From the NCBI GenBank assembly GCA_963580455.1, contig OY756964.1:9052001-9116000 (forward strand): DNA of 64,000 nucleotides, in the 5' to 3' direction. The notes under the pieces were generated by a model. The model ran no database searches, had not been told where the DNA came from, and worked only from the letters and a program-made list of their open reading frames with translations. Below, in pieces: positions 20,298 through 30,900 of this stretch. Within the stretch, counting starts at the first letter, position 1, and each line of letters opens with the position of its first letter. This DNA comes from Euonymus europaeus (Eukaryota; Streptophyta; Magnoliopsida; Celastrales; Celastraceae). Made by a program: the position numbers and the translations under genes.

Positions 20298-23027
20298 TCA
20301 TGAATCTGACTTTCCGAGTTTAAACTTGGAGCAAAATTCTTGGTATGGTCCGAAGCCCTTTTGCCATTCTGCGAACTTTCGCTTCAAAGCATTGTGCGCT
20401 TTCAGTTCCTTCACCCCAAATTTCATGTCAGGAGTATCAAACTTTAGTTTGATGGGGCAAAGATCATCAAACATTTGTAGTCCAACAGTCTCCATATTTT
20501 CATTAGGAACAGACTCCTTGTTCACTTTGGCAATCAAAGTAGAATAATTCCCATTTTTATAACCACCGTCATTCCCAGAGGGCTTGAAAGCAGCTGGATG
20601 ATATGAAATAAAAGGTTTCGGTTTCCTACAGTCGACCCACGATTCTTCCGTGTCATCATCAAGAGAGACAGCAGCATCATCAGGAAGCTGAGGTAAATGA
20701 ACTGACACAGAAGTTTCTTTGGCCACTTGCATTACTTCTTCACATACAAGGTCAAGCTCTGCCTCTGGCGAGAAATCACCTACGCCTTCTTGTGAATTTG
20801 GACACCCGTTCTGAAACTCGTGAATTGTTTGTAGCACAGGGAGAGGAAGAACCGGACCAACAAGGGTATCACTAGGCTGCACTTTGTGGGACCACTTATT
20901 GCTGCGGCATGAAGGTTTCCTCAAGAAGAAAGGAGGCAATTGGGGTAATTTCGGAACTGTTAAAAATTCCAAAGCAACCTTCTTCTGATCTACGAGTATT
21001 TGAAGAAGTTCCGAGTAGCTTGAAAAGGCAAGCTGCAGGAGTTCCATAGGCAATTCTGCCCATAGTCTTTTTAAGGCAACCTCACAAACGCTTGTGGGCA
21101 CACTGATGTCGTCAAAGACAACTGTGGCAGCTGGAAGAGTACGAAACTGACTGAACCCACAAATCTCCAACTTTTCACGTAAAATCTCATGAAACTCTGA
21201 GCTAAAGTTTTCTTTCTGCTTAGTTTCCTTTCTGCTACAGTTATTCATACTTGAAGCAAGAAGTTGAGAAAGATCACCATTTAAATAAGCATTAAGGTAA
21301 TTAAGCTTTAAATACTTATATCTTTTGGGAAATTTGTACACCTCATCACCCATATCATACAGTGCATTATCTTCAACACCTAGCAACAGGTCTCCATGAG
21401 CAACTTCTAATTTTTTAACCAATTTCCATGAGGCAGAATATCTTTGAGATTCAAGCTTTCCAGAGGACATGAGCCTAATTACCACAAACCCAGCAAATTC
21501 TCCAGACTCAGATAGCAACGAAGTAAGGTTCTTGCTTAGGAGTCCAAAGCCTAAAACTATCTCCTTTTTCTGCTGCCAATCAAGCCACGAGGGAAGGGCA
21601 TCCTTTGCAAAATCTTCTCTGAGAATACTACTACCACAGGGACACTCACGCCCAGACAACAATAAATTTGAAGGAAGCTCCCATGCATAAAGGGAATGGC
21701 AGTAATTTGAAATTTCTAGAGGACCAGAACCCTTACCAGCTGGCAAACAAGGACCATAGCAGAAGAGCTTAAACTCATCATTCCAAAATGATCCCAATGC
21801 AATGCAAAACCCTGATTTAGTAGCCCATTCAGAGGTAGCATCCTTTAACTGTGACCTCAGTTCAGACAATCTAAATACATCAATGAAGCAAGGTTTATCG
21901 AGATTGTGTTCCCACTGCAATATTGGCATCAAAGGCCTGCGCACATCATAAATTACAACCAAGCTATCAGAAGCCAGAACAAACTGGAATCCATTAGAAA
22001 CTGCCTTTGAAAATGCAAGAAACTGCTTTTCAGTTGATGCATACATACCCAACATCTCAATTTTTGCTAAACAAGTAATCTTACTTTCACCAGACCTCAA
22101 GTCAACCAGGAAAACAGCATCTGATCGGGCAACAATCAAAATCCGACCATGCCAACTGAACTCACAACCCAACCATTTAGCACTCTTTGAATTACTAGAA
22201 TCATCCCAGGAAACTCTCAATCTAGTCCCTTTAAAATAAGCAATCAAGCAATCAGATTCCATATCAAACAAGAACAATGCACCACTTTCTAACAATACCA
22301 GGCACTCCTCAGGTAAATGTGGACTCCAACATGCTCCCGCAATTGCGCAAGTCTTAAACATTTTACAACCCAAATAACTCAAAAAAGGCCTTCTCCTACT
22401 TCCACTTAATTTAATATTATACCAATCAACGGAATACATAGTACAAGCCATCAAATATCCAATGGTAGCACAGTCAGAAGACTCACCTTCAAGACCCCAA
22501 GATGGCACTACTGGGCTCACCAGAATCCTGACAATACGATGACTGGACCGCTTTTCCGCCCTAAAAATAAATTCGTTATCAGCATCAACCCTCAAATTTC
22601 CATCTTTAACAGAAAGCAGCAAGAATCCAATTTGTTCAAGGTTCTCCCCAGTCGGGAAAAACACTATAACACTGCCACCATTGAACTCGAGGAGCTGAAG
22701 GCGGTTGTGGGACAATGAAAGGGAGGAAACTGAGTCGTTTTGTGGGCCAAATATAGATTCAATAGATGAGGCGGTGGAAGGAGGGACTGAAGGACAAGTA
22801 GTGGAGATGTACCTGGAGAGCGAGAGGCGAGGAGGAGGAGAAAGAGGAGGAGGAGCGAGAGAGGGGGAAGAGAAAAGTTGCGAGAGGGTTTTGGGATCTT
22901 GGTTGAAGAAAAGAGGTCCGAGCGAAGGTTCCGACCGGAGGAGGAGTGGCGGGTCAAACACCTTCCCGATTGGGAACTCAGGCTTCAACTCCTCCGCCAA
23001 GGACTCCATAACCCTAAAAGACATCAA
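20298..23027 (-). CDS. TAF1C-like Pol I transcription factor subunit (probable)
   Basis: A single open frame of 909 codons without introns. The N-terminal 100 residues are rich in Pro and Ser (SPSLAPPPLSPPPRLSLSRY). Residues of about 110-560 look like an irregular beta-propeller, with short strands such as DAVFLVDLRSGESK, SLVVIYDVRRPLMPILQWEH and LFCYGPCLP. The C-terminus is acidic, then basic and hydrophilic (HNALKRKFAEWQKGFGPYQE). Overall it resembles plant proteins annotated as TBP-associated factor RNA polymerase I subunit C, which would act in the nucleolus at rDNA promoters. That assignment is from memory of the family, not proof. The more likely start is the seventh codon (MESLAEELKPEF, at 23009), as homologs have a short lead before FPIGKVFDPP. 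The stop lies 6 bp from the inserted DAK copy, so its 3' UTR must be DAK-derived. Confidence 0.65.
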   Translation of the reverse strand: MMSFRVMESLAEELKPEFPIGKVFDPPLLLRSEPSLGPLFFNQDPKTLSQLFSSPSLAPPPLSPPPRLSLSRYISTTCPSVPPSTASSIESIFGPQNDSVSSLSLSHNRLQLLEFNGGSVIVFFPTGENLEQIGFLLLSVKDGNLRVDADNEFIFRAEKRSSHRIVRILVSPVVPSWGLEGESSDCATIGYLMACTMYSVDWYNIKLSGSRRRPFLSYLGCKMFKTCAIAGACWSPHLPEECLVLLESGALFLFDMESDCLIAYFKGTRLRVSWDDSSNSKSAKWLGCEFSWHGRILIVARSDAVFLVDLRSGESKITCLAKIEMLGMYASTEKQFLAFSKAVSNGFQFVLASDSLVVIYDVRRPLMPILQWEHNLDKPCFIDVFRLSELRSQLKDATSEWATKSGFCIALGSFWNDEFKLFCYGPCLPAGKGSGPLEISNYCHSLYAWELPSNLLLSGRECPCGSSILREDFAKDALPSWLDWQQKKEIVLGFGLLSKNLTSLLSESGEFAGFVVIRLMSSGKLESQRYSASWKLVKKLEVAHGDLLLGVEDNALYDMGDEVYKFPKRYKYLKLNYLNAYLNGDLSQLLASSMNNCSRKETKQKENFSSEFHEILREKLEICGFSQFRTLPAATVVFDDISVPTSVCEVALKRLWAELPMELLQLAFSSYSELLQILVDQKKVALEFLTVPKLPQLPPFFLRKPSCRSNKWSHKVQPSDTLVGPVLPLPVLQTIHEFQNGCPNSQEGVGDFSPEAELDLVCEEVMQVAKETSVSVHLPQLPDDAAVSLDDDTEESWVDCRKPKPFISYHPAAFKPSGNDGGYKNGNYSTLIAKVNKESVPNENMETVGLQMFDDLCPIKLKFDTPDMKFGVKELKAHNALKRKFAEWQKGFGPYQEFCSKFKLGKSDS

Positions 23028-23392
23028 TTGAAACGAATATAAAAATGAGGAAAAAATTTGACGTACTTATCTTTGCGCTTGGGGCAATGACGCAGCTTAT
23101 GAGGTTCTGACCGAGGCGCGTCAATTGCTGGTTGAAAACTATTTCCAAACCCCCTCTTAGGCCTGGGCTTGCCCCTGGCCTTCCGAGAATTTTTGGAAGG
23201 GCTCCCTTCGGGGTTAAGCTCTACAACTCATAGTTCGAAATTATTTGAGTCTATTCTAGATTTTTAGTTTGCTTACGGCTAATTTCATCTTTTACGTTAT
23301 TCCCGACTTCATGTATGTGTAGAAAACTCATGTAGAGCTCGCGAGCTCATTTGTTACCAGTGAGGAGGATTTTGGAAGGGTAATCGGCATCG
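23028..23392. promoter_or_regulatory. Shared upstream region of TAF1C-like gene and NAA40 relic
   Basis: About 365 bp separate two divergent starts and contain no other gene. It is the likely promoter of the minus-strand gene. No clear TATA box seen. Confidence 0.45.
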
Positions 23393-24478
23393 ATGGAATC
23401 GAAAAGGGTCCTTCCCGAGCATCACAGCGATAAGAACCAACGACAATGGCAGAGAAAAGAGGGTTAAACGGAAGGAGGTATGATATGGATATATATACAT
23501 TTATTTATGTACATATTCGCAAACCGTAAATTGAAAGTCGAAGCAAGTGTTAAATGGCACGTTTTGCTATGAAAATTTTGAATTGTTTGAATTGCGTATA
23601 GATACTGAAGAAGAAGAAATCAAAGGATGAACTGATAGAAGAAGCTTCTGCTGATGGCGACCCTCTCACTTCTTTCTCTGTTTCTTACCATTGCGAACGA
23701 AATAATAATTTTACAACCCTCTCTCTCGCGTAAATTAATTTGCTTTAATGCTAATTTAAAGATGAAATTCATGGTTTCTGTAATTGATGCTCTAAACTTG
23801 ATTGAAATTTACATCCTTGAGGTGGGTTTTTTTTTTTCCTTTCAATTTCCCTTTGGGAAACTGTGATGTTTGATGTTTGAATTTGGGCTTCAAGTTTCTC
23901 TCATAACTTAAATATGAATTTCCCCATTCATTTAGTTTGATTGTTAATGATAATTTTAGTTCGTACTAGGCATATCTGGGTGTTTGGAATATGGGGCTGG
24001 GGGCGAATTCTCCTCCTGTTAAGCAATACTTTCAAAATGTCCTTAAGATAAGCAAAAGAGATTTTCTTTTTCTGCATCAAATATTCCTACTTCATTTTGT
24101 GTCATAAGCTATTTATGCTATTTTCCTCTCCATTTAGTTTTAAGGTCAATATAGAGGGACAATATCTTCTGAGTTGCCTGCCGAAGAGAAAGGTGACAGT
24201 GACACTTCGGGAAATCGTTGCTCCAGAAGCAACCTTCATATCTATTTATGAGGTGCTGAGTGCAACTGCCAATGAGACTTCAATAGCTTTCGATATTGAA
24301 AGGAAACTTACTGATTGTGTCGGATATAGACAATCCCTTGGTTGGATTTGTACACTACTTGTTTACTCTGGAGGAAGAAGTTCCTGTTCTTCGTGTATGA
24401 ATTGCAGCTTGAGTCTCGCATCCAAGGGAAAGGATTGGGAGAATTCTTAAGCAATTGTTTGAGCTAATTGCTTGCAAG
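23393..24478 (+). pseudogene. N-alpha-acetyltransferase 40 (NatD) pseudogene, 3'-truncated
   Basis: Three exon-like pieces line up with plant NAA40, the GNAT enzyme that acetylates the N-termini of histones H2A and H4. Exon 1 (23393-23477) has MESKRVLP and, in another frame, EKRVKRKE before a GT donor. Exon 2 (23602 to about 23705) gives ILKKKKSKDELIEEASADGD. Exon 3 (24136-24478) has, across frames, VNIEG, REIVAPEATFISIYEVL, VGFVHYLFTLEEEVPVLRV and YELQLESRIQGKGLG, the last holding the acetyl-CoA loop. At least three frameshifts break it, and the segment following exon 2 cannot be followed. The final exon(s) are absent: after the donor at 24479 comes only the DAK 3' flank. Confidence 0.78.
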
Positions 24479-24978
24479 GTGCTTATTCCGTTTCTCCTGA
24501 GCCATTTCTCCACAATGAATCATTAGAGTAGCATTGTATGGAAACTTGTTTGCTTTAATACTCCAAAATGATGTGAATTGCATCAACCAGCAACTAGCTT
24601 AATGACAATTTAACATGCGACTGAACAATAATCCAGTTAATCAAGAAAACGCAGCTCCTATTGCCTCAACAAAAAGGCATCAACCACAGAAATCACAAAG
24701 TATATAAACCTCTTGCTTCCAAGTCATTTCAGATATTGAAACGTTAGTTAGAAGACTATTTGCCTATTTGGTAATCTCTGAAATTACATCCCTTTAAAAT
24801 GAAGTTCAAAACGGAGAAACATGACACTCGCTTTCTCAGCTTTATGCACCAATATTCTTGAAAAAAACTATGCATAAGCGGAAAGCCTAAATAGTCAAAC
24901 CGGTGGAAAATCACGAACAAAAATGTGATCAGTTCTTCCAACAGTCGGAAACATTATGGAAAGAGACAAACCCACAGA
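24479..24978. other. 3' flank between NAA40 relic and DAK stop
   Basis: No gene. It should contain the DAK 3' UTR (minus strand). No convincing polyadenylation signal was singled out. Confidence 0.45.
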
Positions 24979-27900
24979 TCATAAAGCCTGGAACTTGTCC
25001 TTGACAGCCAAAGCCGCAGCTCTGTACCATGACGCAGCACCCATGGCTCCTGGGTCTGGAACGGAAGCAAAAAACTCACTGGAGACATAGCTTGAACGGC
25101 CAGCCTGCATATCAATCAATGTACATCTTCTATTACACAAATGCAAAGCATAGGAAATCTGGAAGTCATAATTGTGGAAGAAACATGCAAACACAAGTGC
25201 GAGATTTTCACCAGATTCCCGTAATAAAATGCAAGGTGCTAAAAGCATCCCATTGATAAATCAGCCAATTGGATGCAATAGAAGTTCAACCTAATGCAAC
25301 ATATTTGGTGCTGGACATTCGCTATGTTTAACTCTGATGCGAATCTAATAAATAAACAGAAAGGCCACAGCCTTGCATATATAAGGTGTCACTGACAAGT
25401 AACCACCAAAAGCAAATTTACGGAATAACTAATTACAATACAAATCGGCCATAATTAAATGAGAAGTATCTACCAGATGATTTGTGCGAGAAATTACTAA
25501 TTTTACTCAACTATCCCTTTCTTATCATACCATCTGACACAAATCAAGTGCTTCATTCAAATCAGAAAAGCAACACAGCTGTGAAGGCTTAAAATCTAAG
25601 AAAGAAGGTTGTGCTTGGCCAAGATAAATTTTTTGTCCGACATCCAAGAAATGATGTTCCAATAGAGGGAAAGATAGATGAGTACAAGAAAGAATGTAAC
25701 CTGTGCTTGCATTTGTTTGGTTGATTCAGCTCCAGCTAATGCAGCTTCAGAAGAGAGAATAAAAGCGGTACAAGGGTCATCCCCAGCATTTAACCTCTGC
25801 TAATGTAGATTTATTAATACCAACTTATAAACCACAGCAACCATGAAAGCAAAAGACAATGACCATTGTAGCTGACCTCCTGAAGAACTGTTGATGCTGG
25901 AATAAGAGCATCTAATAATGTACGATAACCAGCTCTTGCACCCCCATACTTGCTGATTGCCGCAATGGAAGCATCAAGCGCTTCAGCCCCTGGATCAAAA
26001 GATACGTTAAGGCACAACTGAAGTAGGTCCTAAAACATCATATTAGAGGAATTATCTCACATTGTTTGGCAGTGACAACTGACTGACGATTTGATATCAA
26101 CTTTCCATATGCTGCCTTGCAGAGTATATGATATCTGTCCATAAAGTGAGATGAAGAGATTCGAGAACCTCTGTAAATGAATAATATTTATTTATGAAAA
26201 AATAACTGATAAAGAATGCAAATTACATGATCTCAATTGTTCCTCCCATGACTCTCCCAATAGATGATCCAATTTCATTTACTGTTTCTGCAGCATCATT
26301 CAGAGGATAGCTGAAAAGGAAACAGGTTGTCCCATAAGTTAATGAAGATTGTCTTACTTTGTCTTTGTTATGGCAATCAAAAGCAGGAGCCATAATGTAT
26401 TCATTGTTAATGGAATACAATGGAAATGCTAAAGAGCCCCTTTGAGAGGCACCATAATTTTAAAGAGTCCCCTTCAGGGGGTTAGGGGGTTACGGAGATA
26501 CAGAGATGCAACCTAGAGGTCACTGGTTCAATCTTGAAAATAGCCCCTCCACATATTATGTTGTGTAAGGTCACTAATCACTATACATGCTGCATGTACC
26601 CAACCCCCCTACTGCGGGTCAAATTTGACCATGCCACAATCTTTTCCAAGATTGCAACATATAAAAGTAAGGTTACCTAATATAGTACAAAAAAATTCTA
26701 CAATATCTCCCAGAAAACTTACCACTTTTTCATGTCCGCCAAAATAGCTGTTGCGCCTCTATACATCTGCCAAACAAAAATATATATCATACATAATACA
26801 TTGCATGCCACATCTTAAGTAGAGGGGTACTGAAAGGCAAAGTTAAAGAATAATACTCACAGTTGATCCGCAGTCACCATCGCCAACTTTGCTGTCCCAT
26901 TCATTTAAGCTGTCCCTGAGATCAATAACCGCATTTGCTGCTGCTTCAATAGCCACCTCAAGAATACGTCCTTGTTTATTCAGCAGGTCCAGCCGACTCA
27001 ATGGCTAATAAAGAGCAAACATGAGAAGTCAGATTTGACTAGGAGAAGTCCAATAACTTTTCACAGACCCTCATAATTTATCCTGCAGTTAGCATACTAA
27101 ATGGGGTATCAATTACTTCATCTATTGGAATAGGAAAAGTCGCTACTGACAGCATATTTCAGAGGCAAATTAAAATATGAAATAGTTGCAAATAAAAATA
27201 TGGGCTGAATAACTTGAATAGGGATATAATCACTTTGATGACTTCTGGATCACCTGGAAAGAGAAAAAAAAGATTTTTTGGGACAATAAGAATTGCAAAT
27301 TTGGATCATTAACTACAGGTGGCTAGCCCCACTTTGCTTTTGAAATAGCCGTAATTGAACGTGATGAAGAAAATTGACTACATGCATTGTAATCTAGTTA
27401 TGGTTTCTTAGGTTGGCACAGCTGCTTACTCTTTCCTCAATAACATTTGAACATCAAGAACAAATAATCAGAAATAGAGGAGACTTTTTCCGAAAAACAC
27501 ATTTCTGTTTTCACATGTATTTGACCAAAAATTAGTATGCACAACTACCTCATCATGCTTAGCTAAACTTGATGGTGGTAATGAAACAGGGATCTTGGCA
27601 GGTGGACGATTCCCTGACAAATCAGACAAAATACTAAGCCAATAAAAATAATTTCAACATATAACTTCACTTTGGCTTCCATAAATTGATATGTCAAAAA
27701 GATACACCCTATTCTTCAAAGATGGGACATTTGGTACTATATTATACAAATTTTATCATGTGAACACCAAGATTTGGCAAAACGACAAAATTCAGCAGTA
27801 AACTAAAGCACAGTCACAAACCATCAACTCCTACAGGCCAGTATGGTGCCTTAGTTGGAGCATCCAAACGTTGCAAAATAGCTTGATTGGATTTCATTAT

Positions 27901-30900
27901 AGAAATCGAAAATCCTGAAACAAAAAAGGAACAATGAGAACATCATTATTACTTAAACAAGTTTCTATTGCCAAAAATTACAAACCTGCCATATCAAGAG
28001 ATGTCATAAATGACCCTGCATACACTCTATCAACAGCAAGCCCATGTTCCAGCTGCAATTGAGGGACTGCTTTTCCTACAGCAATCATCAATTCATGAAT
28101 AACAAGATGTTGAATCATGACGACATGTTAATTACAACTGCGAGATGCCAAGATGTTGCCAAGGAATAACATATACAAGATTGGAAATGAGACGATATGA
28201 AATATTATTAATAAGTTCATGTACTATAGAATCTTCTAAAGAATTGTTGGGTATACTACAAATAAATATCATGCATCAAAAGATACTAACTGGTGCCACA
28301 GCAGCAAGTAAATATAATTGCAGAAGTTATAATAAGCTTCAGAAGCAAATTTCCAAGTAAAACACAGCACAATTTTTTTTCCGATACTATACTATCCTGG
28401 TGAGATTAGCCTAACCAGCTGAGTAGAAGAAAAAACAACAAAAGACTAAGCATCTAAGTTCAGGATTGAGCAGCAGATAGAAATTTAATAAATTATAAAA
28501 TATATAAGTTGACGGTAACCATGTTTAAAAACATGCTGCTATAGAACATAAGAAAAATAATGAGATTCAAAACTCTTTCTGCAACGAAAAAATGATCGAG
28601 AATGATATTCCAACCAACCATATGCCAGTTACAACAAACAATGATTTTGAAGTTCTTATGATATCAGGACTGTCTCATTCTAGAAGTTTATTCAAAATTA
28701 AATTTTTAACCTCCAACTAATATCTTTCCAACTTCCAGGATCCAACCAAATATGAAACCTAACTCGGTGTAACTATATTGGAAATTACTACTTTCAAGAT
28801 CCTAAGCTGTGGGTCATACCGCTGATAATATCTGCTTAAGGACGTGAGAAACCACCACCTCCACAGGCTGAATGTTGGCCACAGCAGCACCAGGTTCACC
28901 ATGCTGAAAGGCAATGCAGGTTAAAAAAATTATAACAATATGCAACCAGAAATTAAAGAACCCGAGAAGTAAATAGAAGCACCACACAGTACCATATGCA
29001 GTACTATGAGTGTATGCAATAGAGCTCAAAAAATCACACTTAACACGGTTGAATAGGTGGAATATGTATTCCAGTTTTTTGACGCTTTTCAGAAGTAATA
29101 AAAAGGATTTAGTAAAAATAAACAAATAAGCCTTACTGAAGAGTGTCTAAAGGGTTATAGTGTGTCACTGAAATAACTCACAATTCCAAGGCCAAGTTCA
29201 ATCTTTCCTGGGCCCAAACGATCTGATGCCACCAGACCAGGCAGTGTGCAAACTGATAATGCAACACCCATTGTTCCAACCACCTCAGAAGCATGTCTTG
29301 CTTCTGCAGCAACATCAACCAGAGAAAGACCAGCTGCAGCAGCAGCTCCAGCTACCTGTCTTCCACAAATGGATCAGAAAAGTACAAAAAAATTAATGAG
29401 AAAAATCAAAACCGTCTGGTGTGCATGATTCTGACAGGAAACAATTAGCATATACTTTTGCATAATAAAATACAACAAAAATATAGGTTTCTGGAAAGTA
29501 TTAACACTGAAAATAACTGGGCACTTTTTTCCCGCAATGTGATTTAACATGTGAAAACCTTTCCTCCAAAGACAAGTAAATTTTAAACTACAAGTTTTAT
29601 GATAGACTTTCTACTTTTAGGTACCTACTTCTTAAAGCATCTAACAATGAAGAGAACCAGCCTTTCTTAAGTTGCTTCTAGGAGTCATACCCAACATCAT
29701 TTCACACGAACAATAACAAGGATTTAAAAATAAATGATGTGAAACTCATTTGTGGAATAAGCTTTAATAAGGATGCTATTTAAGAAGCTACAAAAAGTAC
29801 AAGCAATGCCAAACTATGCCTTGGCCTAAGAAACAAGATCCAGATGAATGCTAGGCTGCTAACGAATTCCTGTGACATGGAGTTGCCTAAGAATGTGCAG
29901 ACACTTAAACAGAGAGAATGAACCTTTTGAACAAGAATAGTCCCAGCCAATCCTCTTCGTCCAGCAATGCCCCGAGGAGGAGGTAAAGCACAATCATCTC
30001 CCACGATTACAGTCTGCAAAAACATGTGCAAGTATCATTTATTTAATATTATTCTCTCCAACTATGTGCCAAATGATTTTAAGATCGGAAATTTGAATAG
30101 ACATAACCTCTATTTTGTAACCTTCAGATTTAGCTTGCTCAGCAGCAAGACCAAAATTTAAACGATCACCAGTATAATTCTGTCATTATTCAGAATACAA
30201 AACCACAAATCAAAAACTGAAAGCCCAACTAATCCCTCACAACACAGTCTACTCATTAAATCAGCCACATGGATTAACAGAACAGAACAGAACACCCAAA
30301 AAGCTTTCTGTATGGCAACAAGCATTTCACACAACTATAATGCTTTGATCCCTTTATTTTAAATTTTTAGGCTTCCAATAAAGGTAATTTTCACAAATGA
30401 AATGCCACCAAAGGCCCCAAGCTTAATTTTTTTTTAAAAACTTATGAACAGATTGTCACTAAATACTGTTCTGAAATAATTATACCTTGACAATCAGAAG
30501 ACATCCCATAGGACCAGTCACAGCTCGAATCCCCTAAATTGTAATCACAGATTAGAGTCTTCTAAAACTTGCAAGAGATACACATATATCTTATAATGGA
30601 AAACTGTTAATAGATAGCAAGAAACCATACTGCTAAAATTGAATCAACTTGTGGAGAGGCAAAAACATCTCCACATATAGCAGCTGTTAGCATCCCCTCT
30701 CCCACAAATCCAGCATGCGCAGGCTCATGGCCACTTCCACCTCCTGTATAATGAAAACTTACAGTAAGACAAAGACCAGTTTCTGGAACACCAATCTAAT
30801 TTCAGAATAGCCAGCCTTTGATATCCAGATATCCAGATATGAAAGTTATGCAAATCACCTTTCTCATTCTTTTAGCAATAAGGGACTGCAAGAATTAAAG

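Noticed and set aside
22705..23031. Plus-strand 108-codon frame rich in Gly and Glu
   Set aside because: It is the antisense shadow of the Pro/Ser-rich N-terminus of the TAF1C-like gene.
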